14,245 bases of DNA from Gammaproteobacteria bacterium (GCA_029288195.1 JARFPR010000190.1:1-14245); one strand, 5' to 3'; positions 1 through 7,813 are shown, counted from the first letter of the stretch. The notes: generated by a model from the letters alone, not told the origin. Translations and numbers: made by a program.

Positions 1-856
1 TGGCCTGATCAAATTGCTTGCGTTCGTAAAAGGTATAGCCAAGCTTCAACATCGCATCCGGCACCTTGTTGCTAGTCGGGTAAGTTTTAAGCACTTTCTC
101 GAATTCGACAACGCCCTGGTCGAAATTGCGCGTCACGTAATGCGCCTCGCCAAGCCAGTACTGGGCATTACCGGAAAAGCTGCTATTGGGATACTTGTCC
201 AGGAACGTTTTGAGTTCGGTCTTGGCCTGCTTGTATCGCCCTTCCTTTAGCGTATCGAAAGCTGCCTGGTAGGCCTCTTTTTCAGCACTCTGGGTAGCCG
301 ATGGGGTCTGCGAGACAGATGCGGTCGTCGAAGTCGCGGGCTCAGGAGCCGATGGTTCTACCGAAGGCGTTTGCTGACTGGTAGTTGCGGTCCCGGCGGA
401 TGCCGTGGTATCAACCTGGGGAACACTTATCTGGGCCGCTGGTGCCTGCGCAGTGGCGCCGCTTTCAAGACCGCGCAAGCGTCGATCGATATCAAGATAC
501 AATTCGCGCTGTCGCTTTTTGATATCATTGATATCGTTACCCTGCACTTCGATCTCGCCGCGCAGCAAACCGATATCTTCCGATACCTCGTCAACCTGCT
601 GAATCATGTCAAGCACCGCGCGGTTATCGATGAGTCGTCCCTGGCGAGACATTTCTTCGGACAGTTTCTTCAATTGCCCCTGTACCGCGGATAACTTGGT
701 CTCGGAACGCTGGGTTAATTCGGTCAGGCGCTCTACCCGCAGCGATAACTGTTCCGGGGTTAGCGTACTTTGTGCAAATACGCTAGTGCTGACCGAAGCT
801 GCGAGGACAATCCCAGGCAGGATAATTTTGCGAATCGAATAAATCGACGCCTTCAT
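1..856 (-). CDS. cpoB: Tol-Pal associated periplasmic protein CpoB (YbgF), C-terminus cut by window edge
   Basis: Partial gene: 285 residues are visible and no stop is reached before the left edge. CpoB is a periplasmic partner of TolA that coordinates outer membrane constriction with septal peptidoglycan synthesis (family knowledge). Visible in order: a signal peptide with likely cleavage after VFA (residue 28); a coiled-coil trimerisation region at about 33-130, rich in Leu, Glu, Lys and Arg; a low-complexity linker at about 131-190 of Ala, Thr, Ser, Pro and Gln; then the start of the TPR domain from about 193, with the family-typical YQAAFDTLKEGRYKQA, FLDKYPNS and AQYWLGEAHY segments. The ATG lies one base after the pal stop codon, so translation is probably coupled. 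The linker looks long, so the full protein should exceed 300 residues. Identification is secure from domain order and position after pal. Confidence 0.95.
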   Translation of the reverse strand, partial: MKASIYSIRKIILPGIVLAASVSTSVFAQSTLTPEQLSLRVERLTELTQRSETKLSAVQGQLKKLSEEMSRQGRLIDNRAVLDMIQQVDEVSEDIGLLRGEIEVQGNDINDIKKRQRELYLDIDRRLRGLESGATAQAPAAQISVPQVDTTASAGTATTSQQTPSVEPSAPEPATSTTASVSQTPSATQSAEKEAYQAAFDTLKEGRYKQAKTELKTFLDKYPNSSFSGNAQYWLGEAHYVTRNFDQGVVEFEKVLKTYPTSNKVPDAMLKLGYTFYERKQFDQA

Positions 857-857
857 A

Positions 858-1451
858 TCAATTCACCGTATAAATCAATTCAACGCGACGGTTCTTGCTC
901 CAGGCTTCCTCGGTATGGCCTTGCATTGCCGGTTCTTCTTCTCCATAACTCACGGTTTCAACCTGGTCAGCCGATGCACCCTGGAACAGCAAAACCCGCC
1001 TTACAGACTGGGCACGTCGGTCACCGAGTGCGATGTTGTATTCACGACTGCCGCGTTCGTCGGCATGCCCTTCGAGGCGCACACTGACTTCACCGTTTCC
1101 GGCGACAAAACTGCCATGGGTTTCCAGGATCTGGATTGACTCACTGGTGAGTTTGGCGCTGTCAAATTCGAAGTAAATGGTACGGTTGGCCAGCGCACCC
1201 TCGGTCTGCTGGAGCATGGTGAATGCGTCCATATCACTGATAGCCATTCCGTCGCCCCCGTCGGCACCGTCAAGCCCGGTAGCATCCGCGCCACCACTGC
1301 TACCGTCATCGACCATGCCGGTCTGTGCCTGATCGTCGATGGGTGCACCATCACCGTCAATCATTTCTTCCTGCGTGGTAGCACAGGCGGTAACAACGAC
1401 GGCTACTAGTCCGGCGATCATCCAGGTTTTCATTGCGTTATATAGTTTCAT
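858..1451 (-). CDS. pal: Peptidoglycan-associated lipoprotein Pal
   Basis: Outer membrane lipoprotein of the Tol-Pal complex, tethering the outer membrane to peptidoglycan and binding TolB. The 197-residue product begins with a lipoprotein signal peptide ending VVVTAC, so Cys23 is the predicted lipidated residue. Residue +2 is Ala, consistent with outer membrane sorting. A Gly/Asp-rich linker (about 31-75) follows, then an OmpA-like peptidoglycan-binding domain (about 90-197) with TIYFEFDSAKL, LEGHADERGSREYN and NRRVELIY. By family analogy Asp131 and Arg146 would grip meso-diaminopimelate. The first ATG is chosen because AGGA sits five bases upstream; a second ATG at residue 7 has no such site. 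The protein is longer than E. coli Pal (173 residues), mainly because of the acidic linker. It lies 29 bases after tolB. Confidence 0.98.
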   Translation of the reverse strand: MKLYNAMKTWMIAGLVAVVVTACATTQEEMIDGDGAPIDDQAQTGMVDDGSSGGADATGLDGADGGDGMAISDMDAFTMLQQTEGALANRTIYFEFDSAKLTSESIQILETHGSFVAGNGEVSVRLEGHADERGSREYNIALGDRRAQSVRRVLLFQGASADQVETVSYGEEEPAMQGHTEEAWSKNRRVELIYTVN

Positions 1452-1456
1452 TTTAT

Positions 1457-1460
1457 TCCT
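1457..1460 (-). promoter_or_regulatory. Ribosome binding site of pal
   Basis: AGGA on the minus strand, five bases before the ATG at 1451. It supports the upstream of two possible in-frame starts of pal. Confidence 0.7.
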
Positions 1461-1480
1461 GCTCCACTCGTATGTGGTGA

Positions 1481-2779
1481 TTATTTACTTTCAAAGGGAC
1501 CCCAGACCGGTTCGCGTATGTCACCGGCCTGGTCGGATAATTTATGTTTGGCCCGCCCGTCGATCGAGACCGCGTAAAGGAAACCGCTGCTTCCGCGTGT
1601 CGACGCATAGAGCACCATCTTGCCATTCGGCGAAAACGATGGTGATTCATCGAGCGAGCTATCGGTGAGTACGGTCAAGATTCCTGTCTCACGTTCAAAC
1701 TGCGCTCTTTTATATTGTCCCTGCTCGCCGTGCACCATGGCAATAAACTTGCCGTCAGGGGACAAACTGGCCGCGGAATTGTAGCGACCCTCAAAGGTAA
1801 CGCGCTTGGGCTTGCCCCCGCCGACGTCGATTCGGTAAAGTTGCGGTGAGCCGGCTCGATCGGAGGTAAAAATAATTGTCCTGCCATCGCTGGCCCAAAC
1901 CGGTTCCGTATCTATGCTGCGATGGGTAGTCAGCCGTTTGAGGCGCTTGGTGGCGGTATTTAAGGTATAGATGTCGGGGCTACCATCCTTGGACAGGACC
2001 AGCGCCAGGAATTTACCATCGGGTGACCAGCTCGGTGCGCTATTCAAACCCCTGAAGCCCGCGACCTTGGAACGCCTTGCGGTCGCGAGGTGCTGAATGA
2101 ATATTTCCGGGCGCTCGTTTTCAAATGAAACATAAGCCAGGGATTTACCATCGGGTGACCAGCTCGGGGACATGATCGGTTCATCGGATTCGAGCACATT
2201 CTGGGCATTGAACCCGTCCGTGTCGGCGACCTGCAGTACATATTTGCGCGCGGCATCCTTCTGTGCACGTACGAAAGCGATACGGGTATTGAATGCACCG
2301 CGTGTGCCGGTGATTTGTTCGTAAATGAAATCGCTGATCTGATGAGCCCGCGACCGCAGGTTACTTTTCTTGGCAGGCATGCTACGACCCACCAGCTGCT
2401 TTTGCTTGAGCACGTCGAGCAACTGGAATTCGATGTTGTATAGTCCCGGAGATTTCTCCTTTACCCTGCCAACTACCAGGTAATCCTGTTTGGCATTGCG
2501 CCAGCGCGAATACTGCACCTGGTTGCTGAAATGCGGATTCGCCGGCAGCCTGTTCCTTTCCATGGATTTTAGTACACCACTTCGATCCAGGTCACTGGCG
2601 ACAATCCCGGCTATATCAACCGGTAGCTTGCTGCTCAGGCGCGAGGTGTCGAACGGTACCACTGCTATTGGCAATGCGCCCTCAACTCCTCCGGTAATTT
2701 CTATGGTCAGAGCAGCCTTGGCCAACACCGGCATAACCCAAAGGAGGCCAGCAAACAGGTATGTTATTAGTTGTTTCAT
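1481..2779 (-). CDS. tolB: Tol-Pal periplasmic beta-propeller protein TolB
   Basis: Periplasmic component of the Tol-Pal system that binds Pal and, through its N-terminus, TolA. The 432-residue length matches the family (about 430). A signal peptide runs to about residue 22 (cleavage after AKA), giving a mature start ALTIEITGG. An N-terminal alpha/beta domain covers about 30-165, and a six-bladed propeller follows, visible as repeated blade motifs: PSWSPDGKSLAYVS, PSWSPDGKFLALVLS, PVWASDGRTIIFTS, ASLSPDGKFIAMVHG, PSFSPNGKMVLYAS. The C-terminus ends EPVWGPFESK. The ATG lies 15 bases after the tolA stop, and no strong ribosome site is seen, so translation may depend on coupling to tolA. No unusual residues were noticed. 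Confidence 0.98.
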   Translation of the reverse strand: MKQLITYLFAGLLWVMPVLAKAALTIEITGGVEGALPIAVVPFDTSRLSSKLPVDIAGIVASDLDRSGVLKSMERNRLPANPHFSNQVQYSRWRNAKQDYLVVGRVKEKSPGLYNIEFQLLDVLKQKQLVGRSMPAKKSNLRSRAHQISDFIYEQITGTRGAFNTRIAFVRAQKDAARKYVLQVADTDGFNAQNVLESDEPIMSPSWSPDGKSLAYVSFENERPEIFIQHLATARRSKVAGFRGLNSAPSWSPDGKFLALVLSKDGSPDIYTLNTATKRLKRLTTHRSIDTEPVWASDGRTIIFTSDRAGSPQLYRIDVGGGKPKRVTFEGRYNSAASLSPDGKFIAMVHGEQGQYKRAQFERETGILTVLTDSSLDESPSFSPNGKMVLYASTRGSSGFLYAVSIDGRAKHKLSDQAGDIREPVWGPFESK

Positions 2780-2794
2780 TTATTTTTTAAATTC

Positions 2795-3769
2795 TTACTC
2801 CGGCCTGAAATTAAAGTTCAACTCTCGCTCGAACAAGGACGGATCCCCTGGTTTCGGCAGGGGTTCTGCCTTGTAAACTGCATTTTCGATCGACGCGCGA
2901 TAGGTTGCAGTGCTGCCCTTACAGGTGCCGAAAGTGACATCGAGAATAATCCCACCCGGCCCTTGCAGTACTCGAACCCAACACTCCGGTATTTTCTCAC
3001 TTCCGCTCGGTTTAATCCAATTCCGCCTGACCTTTTGAAAAATGGCCAGTTTATAAGCTTCCTGCAATGAATTGAGCCGACGCTGGTTTTCCTCGGCGAG
3101 CAGTTTCGCCTTAAGCTCCGCCTCCTTGCGTTTTTGCTCCTCTTCGGCAAGGCGACGCTCCTCGGCCTCCTTGCGTTTACGTTCTTCCTCCTGCCGTTTG
3201 GCCTCTTCGACCTTACGCTTTTCCTCGGCGATTCGTGCTTCCTCAGCCTTGCGCTTTTCCTCTGCAAGGCGCGCTTCCTCGGCTTTACGCTTTTCCTCTG
3301 CGGCTTTAGCAGCGTCCGCTTTGCGTTGCTCTTCCGCCTTGCGTTTTTCTTCCGCCTTGCGTTTTTCTTCCGCCTCGCGCTTTTCGGTAGCCTTGCGTTC
3401 TGCTTCTTGCTTACGTTTTTGTTCGGCTTCTTTTTTACGCTTTAGTTCAGCTTTTTTCTTATCTTCAGCCTTGCGTTTCTTTTCGGCTTCCTTTTTCTTT
3501 TTATCTGCCAGTTTTTTGGCCTCGAGGTCCTTCCTCTTTTTCTCAGCTTCCCGTTTACGTTTCTCCTCGAGTTGCTTTTGTTTTTCCTTCGCATCGAGCT
3601 GTTGCTGATCGATCACTTCGGCCTGGACAGTCTTGGCAACGGGTCCGACCTTGGTATCTTGCAGTTTGTCGACAGAACTGAGATTGATAACCATAAGGCC
3701 TATGACCAGCGCGTGCAAAGCAAGCGAAATCAGCAGCGCCCCGGGATGGTTTCGAAGCTCCGAAAGCAC
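2795..3769 (-). CDS. tolA: Tol-Pal energy-transducing protein TolA
   Basis: Inner membrane protein that links the TolQR proton motor to TolB-Pal across the periplasm. The 324 residues show the three classic domains. Domain I has a short cytoplasmic start and one membrane helix (about 11-30). Domain II is a long charged helix (about 55-235) of Lys, Glu, Ala and Arg. Domain III is globular (about 236-324), with VRRNWIKPSG and Cys263/Cys283, the likely disulfide pair of TolA. Start is GTG: its first base is the last base of the tolR stop (TAGTG), which indicates translational coupling. GAGG lies about ten bases upstream. Domain II contains near-identical repeats at protein and DNA level, listed separately. 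It is shorter than E. coli TolA (about 420), the difference being in domain II, which is known to vary. Confidence 0.97.
   Translation of the reverse strand: MLSELRNHPGALLISLALHALVIGLMVINLSSVDKLQDTKVGPVAKTVQAEVIDQQQLDAKEKQKQLEEKRKREAEKKRKDLEAKKLADKKKKEAEKKRKAEDKKKAELKRKKEAEQKRKQEAERKATEKREAEEKRKAEEKRKAEEQRKADAAKAAEEKRKAEEARLAEEKRKAEEARIAEEKRKVEEAKRQEEERKRKEAEERRLAEEEQKRKEAELKAKLLAEENQRRLNSLQEAYKLAIFQKVRRNWIKPSGSEKIPECWVRVLQGPGGIILDVTFGTCKGSTATYRASIENAVYKAEPLPKPGDPSLFERELNFNFRPE
3200..3307 (-). repeat. Three 36-base units in tolA encoding a 12-residue helix repeat
   Basis: Residues 155-166, 167-178 and 179-190 of TolA read KAAEEKRKAEEA, RLAEEKRKAEEA and RIAEEKRKVEEA. The DNA copies are similar but not identical, so this is an older duplication than the 18-base repeat next to it. 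It lies wholly inside the helical domain II, where length change is expected to be tolerated. Confidence 0.75.
3332..3385 (-). repeat. 18-base tandem repeat in tolA (KRKAEE-type units)
   Basis: Three head-to-tail 18-base units at 3332-3349, 3350-3367 and 3368-3385. On the plus strand the first two are identical (ttccgccttgcgtttttc) and the third differs at two positions. They encode consecutive six-residue coiled-coil units of TolA domain II (about residues 129-146). Base identity beyond what the protein requires suggests recent unit duplication by slippage. Confidence 0.85.
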
Positions 3770-4185
3770 TAGGGTTTTTCCTCGGGCTCGGTCACCAGTC
3801 CAACCGATCCCACGTTCGCCTGTTGCAGCAATACCAATGTCGCCACAACATTCTGGTAAGGCCCATTCGCGTCGCCACGCACCATCACCGGTCGTTTCGG
3901 TTCCCGGGACAATGCTGCTTTGACCTGCTTCACCACTGCCTCGGAGCTGATCTCGGCATCGGGGTTGAGGGCGATGTTGAGATACATCGTTCCAGCTTTA
4001 TCAACCGTGATCACGATCGGTTCAGGGCTTTCCGCATCCAGCGGATTTGCCGGTGCGGTTGGCAGGTCAACGTCGACACCCTGCTTTAACAGTGGAGCCG
4101 TTACCATAAAGATAATCAACAGCACCAACATCACATCGATGTAAGGTACTACGTTGATTTCGGAAACCGAGCGTCGCTTCTTCAC
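3769..4185 (-). CDS. tolR: Tol-Pal system protein TolR
   Basis: Inner membrane ExbD/TolR-family protein. With TolQ it forms the proton-driven motor that energises TolA. The 138 residues contain one membrane helix (about 15-33) preceded by SEINVVPYIDVMLVLLIIF, with Asp17 as the expected proton-carrying residue (Asp23 in E. coli), followed by TAPLLKQGVDVDLP. The periplasmic domain runs from about 50, with VMVRGDANGPYQNVV and VGLVTEPE near the end. Start is GTG: no in-frame ATG lies between it and the tolQ stop eleven bases upstream, and the protein begins MKKRRSVSEINVVPYID as expected for the family. The stop overlaps the tolA start by one base. Confidence 0.97.
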   Translation of the reverse strand: MKKRRSVSEINVVPYIDVMLVLLIIFMVTAPLLKQGVDVDLPTAPANPLDAESPEPIVITVDKAGTMYLNIALNPDAEISSEAVVKQVKAALSREPKRPVMVRGDANGPYQNVVATLVLLQQANVGSVGLVTEPEEKP

Positions 4186-4196
4186 TATTGCAATCT

Positions 4197-4871
4197 CTAG
4201 TTCGGTGACTGGGCCTGGCGCTGCAGGATACCGGTGAATTCCTCAAGAAAATTTTCGTAACGCACAATCATCGCATCGATTTCACTGGTGAACTTGTTGT
4301 AGGCAACGACCGCCGGAATCGCCGCCAGTAAGCCCATCGCGGTGGCGATCAGGGCTTCTGAAATTCCGGGTGCAACCATCGCCAGGGTCGCCTGCTGCAC
4401 CCCGGCAAGTGCACGAAACGATTCCATGATGCCCCATACCGTGCCGAACAGGCCTACATAGGGGCTAACCGAACCGACGGTTGCAAGAAACGGCAGGTTA
4501 TTCTCGAGCAACTCGATTTCGCGTGACATCGAAACTTTCATCGCGCGATGCGCCGAACGCACGACCTCGCTGTTGTCCAGGTCAGCCTTGCGGGCACGTG
4601 CAAACTCACGAAAACCATTTTCGAATATGGCCTCGAGGCCAAAACGCCGCTCCTGGCGCACGCTCAGCTGCGCAAATAAATCACTCAGGTTTATTCCGGA
4701 CCAGAAACGGCCCTCGAAGGTCTTGGCCTCGGCCTGCGATTGGCGGATGTAACTTCGCTTGACATACATGAGTGCCCAGGAAAAAACCGAGGCTGCAAGC
4801 AGTATCAGCATTACCAACTGCACCGGTATACTGGCGTTAATGACAAGCGTTAACAGTGAATCATTATTCAT
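4197..4871 (-). CDS. tolQ: Tol-Pal system proton channel subunit TolQ
   Basis: MotA/TolQ/ExbB-family inner membrane protein, the stator-like channel partner of TolR. The 224 residues include three membrane segments at about 15-37, 127-150 and 170-192. A cytoplasmic loop lies between the first two, containing ERRFGLEAIFENGFREFARAR. The conserved core is TVGSVSPYVGLFGTVWGIM, GISEALIATAMGLLAAIPAVV and YNKF. It is the first gene of the Tol cluster and lies 44 bases after ruvB, without the ybgC gene that often precedes it. No good ribosome binding site is visible before the ATG (the preceding bases are AATAAACACC). The assignment to TolQ rather than ExbB rests on the neighbours tolR-tolA-tolB-pal. 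Confidence 0.97.
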   Translation of the reverse strand: MNNDSLLTLVINASIPVQLVMLILLAASVFSWALMYVKRSYIRQSQAEAKTFEGRFWSGINLSDLFAQLSVRQERRFGLEAIFENGFREFARARKADLDNSEVVRSAHRAMKVSMSREIELLENNLPFLATVGSVSPYVGLFGTVWGIMESFRALAGVQQATLAMVAPGISEALIATAMGLLAAIPAVVAYNKFTSEIDAMIVRYENFLEEFTGILQRQAQSPN

Positions 4872-4915
4872 GGTGTTTATTCGTCTGGTTTATACAAGTT
4901 AGTTGCAGGGCCTGG

Positions 4916-5935
4916 CTATAATTCGATTTCACCCTGTTTTGAATGTTCAAATCCGAAATGCGCGTACGCGCGCGATGTTACCACACGTCCACGCGGGGTT
5001 CGCATCATGTAACCCTGCTGTATCAAGTAAGGTTCGATCACGTCCTCGATGGTGCCACGCTCTTCGCCGATCGCAGCCGCCAGGCTTTCCACACCGACCG
5101 GCCCGCCATCAAATTTATCAATCAGTGTCAGAACCAGACGTCGATCCATATGGTCGAGTCCGGACTTGTCAACCTTGAGCATGTCAAGCGCTGCGCAGGC
5201 GACCTCGGCACTAATAACGCCGTCGACCTTGACCTCGGCATAATCGCGCGCGCGTCGCAATAGTCGGTTGGCGATGCGCGGAGTACCGCGCGATCGGCTG
5301 GCAATTTCACCTGCACCCTCCGCTTCAAGCTCAATCCCGAGTAAACCCGCCGAGCGCATAATAATTCGACCCAGTTCCTCGGCGCTGTAAAATTCGAGAC
5401 GATGCACAATCCCGAAACGATCGCGCAAGGGCGAGGTTAGCAGTCCCGCACGCGTGGTCGCGCCCACCAGTGTAAACGGCGGCAGATCAAGCTTGATGGA
5501 ACGTGCCGCGGGTCCCTCGCCGATCATGATATCGAGTTGAAAGTCTTCCAGAGCCGGGTAAAGGATTTCCTCTACTACGGGACTCAGCCGATGAATTTCA
5601 TCGATAAACAGCACATCATGCGGTTCGAGATTAGTCAGTATTGCCGCAAGATCGCCCGCTTTCTCCAATACCGGTCCCGATGTCTGGCGCAGGTTAACCT
5701 GCATTTCGTTGGCGATAATATGCGACAGGGTTGTTTTGCCAAGGCCCGGTGGGCCGAATATCAATACGTGGTCAAGTGCTTCTTGACGTTTAACCGCCGC
5801 CTCAACGAATATTTCCATCTGTTCGCGAACTTCATCCTGGCCGACGTAATCACTGAGTAGCCTGGGACGCAGCGCACGGTCCAGCGACAACTCTTCTGCA
5901 ATCGCATCCGGATCGATCAGTCGTTCTTCGCTCAT
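4916..5935 (-). CDS. ruvB: Holliday junction branch migration ATPase RuvB
   Basis: AAA+ hexameric motor that, loaded by RuvA, drives branch migration of Holliday junctions during recombinational repair. At 339 residues it has normal length. Visible motifs: Walker A GPPGLGKT (61-68), Walker B LFIDEIH (109-115, Asp112/Glu113), sensor 1 region GATTRAG (158-164), arginine finger in SPLRDRFG (Arg171), sensor 2 region GTPRIANRLLRRARD, and a C-terminal winged-helix domain ending PYLIQQGYMMRTPRGR. The start ATG overlaps the ruvA stop by four bases (ATGA), so the two are translationally coupled. All catalytic positions look intact. Confidence 0.99.
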   Translation of the reverse strand: MSEERLIDPDAIAEELSLDRALRPRLLSDYVGQDEVREQMEIFVEAAVKRQEALDHVLIFGPPGLGKTTLSHIIANEMQVNLRQTSGPVLEKAGDLAAILTNLEPHDVLFIDEIHRLSPVVEEILYPALEDFQLDIMIGEGPAARSIKLDLPPFTLVGATTRAGLLTSPLRDRFGIVHRLEFYSAEELGRIIMRSAGLLGIELEAEGAGEIASRSRGTPRIANRLLRRARDYAEVKVDGVISAEVACAALDMLKVDKSGLDHMDRRLVLTLIDKFDGGPVGVESLAAAIGEERGTIEDVIEPYLIQQGYMMRTPRGRVVTSRAYAHFGFEHSKQGEIEL

Positions 5936-6534
5936 ACCTTAACCGACGCCTGTAGCGCCTGTTTAATTAACTCCGAGGCGCTGCTTTGAGCCTCGCCCTG
6001 CTGTTGCACGCGACTGATCATTTTTTCGGCATCTACCGGCCTGTAGCCCAGGGCCTGCAGGGCTTCAATGGCTTCACTCACCATCGAATGTCCAGTCGGT
6101 AAAACCTCGCGGGTGGGCGTGTCACTTAGCAGGCTCTCAATCTTGTCACGCATCTCGATGACCAGGCGTTCGGCAGTTTTCTTGCCGACGCCCGGTAACC
6201 TGGTCAGCATCGCCACATCGTTATTTGCAATGCAAAGCGCAAACTGCTGGTCGTCGATGCCAGATAAAATTGTCAAAGCCATTTTCGGGCCTACACCATT
6301 AATACGAATCAGCTGACGGAACAGCTTGCGTTCCTGTTCGTCATTGAAACCGATCAGGCTATGTGAATCATCTTTAACCAGCAAATGGGTCCAGATAGAG
6401 ATGCGCTCGCCTACTTCGGGTAGCTGGTAAAATGTCGTCATCGAAACTTCCGCCTCGTATCCCACGCCATTGCAATCGATCAGTACTTGCGGGGCGCGCT
6501 TGGCGGCCAGTATACCTGTCAATCGGCTGATCAT
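5932..6534 (-). CDS. ruvA: Holliday junction recognition protein RuvA
   Basis: Tetrameric DNA-binding subunit that holds the four-way junction open and recruits RuvB. The 200 residues show the OB-fold N-terminal domain (MISRLTGILAAK, DCNGVGYEAEV; about 1-63). A middle domain carries two helix-hairpin-helix motifs (RINGVGPKMALTIL at about 77-90 and LPGVGKKTAERLVIEMRDK at about 113-131). A flexible linker (about 135-150) leads to the C-terminal RuvB-binding domain, with EAIEALQALGYRPVDAEKMI. It overlaps ruvC and ruvB by four bases on each side, so the three form one translational unit. Confidence 0.99.
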   Translation of the reverse strand: MISRLTGILAAKRAPQVLIDCNGVGYEAEVSMTTFYQLPEVGERISIWTHLLVKDDSHSLIGFNDEQERKLFRQLIRINGVGPKMALTILSGIDDQQFALCIANNDVAMLTRLPGVGKKTAERLVIEMRDKIESLLSDTPTREVLPTGHSMVSEAIEALQALGYRPVDAEKMISRVQQQGEAQSSASELIKQALQASVKV

Positions 6535-7055
6535 CTGCGGCTGCTTCTCCTGCGCTTTAGCAAACCGGGGTCGATACCGGTTTTCTGCCGCGTAGCATAA
6601 AATTGTGCGTGGCAGATAGCAATCGCAAGGCCATCTGCCTCATCGGCCTGCAGCTCCTGCCTGATTCCAAGCAACCGCTTTACCATATGCTGAACCTGTT
6701 CCTTGTTGGCTGCACCCGTACCGACAATGGCCTGCTTGATTTCGCGCGGCGCATACTCGGCTATTTCAAGCCCGGCCTGGTAGGCTGCACAGATAGCCGC
6801 GCCACGAGCCTGTCCCAGTTTCAATGCCGAATCAGGGTTGCGTGCCATGAACACGTTTTCAATGCTCATGTGTTCGGGACGGTGCTTTTGAATCACACTT
6901 TCGATTTCATTAAAAATACAACCCAGGCGCTGTGGCAGGCTATTCCCATTGACCCTGATCTTGCCACTGGTGACATACTCGATGCGGCTAGCGTGATTAT
7001 CGATGAGGCCAAAGCCGGTAATGCGCGATCCAGGGTCAATCCCCAGGATAATCAT
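6531..7055 (-). CDS. ruvC: Holliday junction endonuclease RuvC
   Basis: Dimeric nuclease that resolves Holliday junctions by paired nicks. The 174 residues carry the RNase H-like fold motif ILGIDPGSRITGFG. The four acidic catalytic residues sit at the same numbers as in E. coli: Asp7, Glu66 (in MSIENVF), Asp138 and Asp141 (in ADEADGLAIA). The C-terminus is basic (LLKRRRSSRR). The ATG overlaps the yebC stop by one base (TAATG) and the gene's own stop overlaps ruvA by four bases. The order yebC-ruvC-ruvA-ruvB is common in gammaproteobacteria. Confidence 0.99.
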   Translation of the reverse strand: MIILGIDPGSRITGFGLIDNHASRIEYVTSGKIRVNGNSLPQRLGCIFNEIESVIQKHRPEHMSIENVFMARNPDSALKLGQARGAAICAAYQAGLEIAEYAPREIKQAIVGTGAANKEQVQHMVKRLLGIRQELQADEADGLAIAICHAQFYATRQKTGIDPGLLKRRRSSRR

Positions 7056-7801
7056 TAAGCCTGGGCCTCGTACGCTTCCGGTGGAATTTCAGCGTTGTAA
7101 TATACATCCTGCACATCATCAGAGCTTTCCAGCAAGTCGACCAGGCGCAGGACTTTCTGGGCGTCATCGAGATCGAGCTCGGCATTGGTGGACGCGCGCA
7201 TGGTTAACTCCGAGTCTTCCGGTTCAAGCCCTGCGTCGGTCATCGACTGTTTCACCGCAACATAATCTTCGGCTGTCGTTAAAACCTCGATACTGCCGTC
7301 GTCGGCGACGATAATATCCTCGGCACCGGCGTCAACTGCGGCTTCCATAACGCTGTCTTCATCATGCTCAGGCGAATACAGCAGCACGCCAATATTGTTG
7401 AACATGTATGCCACCGAACCACTTTGTCCGAGGTTGCCACCGGCCTTGGTGAAAGCGTGACGAACTTCGGCGACAGTGCGATTACGATTATCAGACAGGC
7501 ATTCGACGATCACAGCGACTCCCGCAGGCCCATATCCCTCGTAGCGAATTTCCTCGTAATCAGAACCATCAAGTTCGCCGGCGCCACGCTTTACCGCGCG
7601 CTCGATCGCATCCTTGGGTACTGATTGTGACTTGGCCTTGTCGACTGCCGTACGCAAAGAGGCATTGGCATCGAGATCCGACCCACCTGCCTTGGCGGCA
7701 ACGACAATTTCCTTTATCAGACGGGTGAACAACTTGCCGCGCTTGGCATCCTGCGCCTTCTTACGGTGTTGTATGTTTGCCCATTTGCTGTGACCCGCCA
7801 C
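7055..7801 (-). CDS. yebC: YebC/PmpR family protein (TACO1 homologue)
   Basis: Member of the YebC/TACO1 family, variously described as a DNA-binding regulator and as a translation factor that relieves ribosome stalling. Which role applies here cannot be read from sequence. The 248 residues have the hallmark start MAGHSKWANIQHRKKAQDAKRG, then LIKEIVVAAKAGG, VPKDAIERAVKRG, the core IRYEGYGPAGVAVIVE and FTKAGGNLGQSGSVAYMF, with an acidic C-terminal domain. Start is GTG, supported by GAGG eight bases upstream and by the exact family N-terminus. Together with ruvC it forms the head of the ruv unit through a one-base overlap. The 52-base gap upstream holds no clear terminator, so read-through from the Crp-like gene is possible. 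Confidence 0.97.
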   Translation of the reverse strand: MAGHSKWANIQHRKKAQDAKRGKLFTRLIKEIVVAAKAGGSDLDANASLRTAVDKAKSQSVPKDAIERAVKRGAGELDGSDYEEIRYEGYGPAGVAVIVECLSDNRNRTVAEVRHAFTKAGGNLGQSGSVAYMFNNIGVLLYSPEHDEDSVMEAAVDAGAEDIIVADDGSIEVLTTAEDYVAVKQSMTDAGLEPEDSELTMRASTNAELDLDDAQKVLRLVDLLESSDDVQDVYYNAEIPPEAYEAQA

Positions 7802-7809
7802 TGTTTCAA

Positions 7810-7813
7810 CCTC
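7810..7813 (-). promoter_or_regulatory. Ribosome binding site deciding the GTG start of yebC
   Basis: GAGG on the minus strand, eight bases before the GTG at 7801. It supports the non-ATG start, which also yields the exact family N-terminus (MAGHSKW). Confidence 0.65.

Noticed and set aside
371..694. Plus-strand open frames opposite cpoB
   Set aside because: cpoB is unbroken on the minus strand with signal peptide, coiled coil and TPR; the plus-strand frames have no recognisable features.
3072..3608. Long plus-strand open frame rich in Ser, Ala, Leu, Phe and Arg
   Set aside because: It is the antisense image of the Lys/Glu/Ala repeats of tolA, with no start signal and composition explained by that gene.
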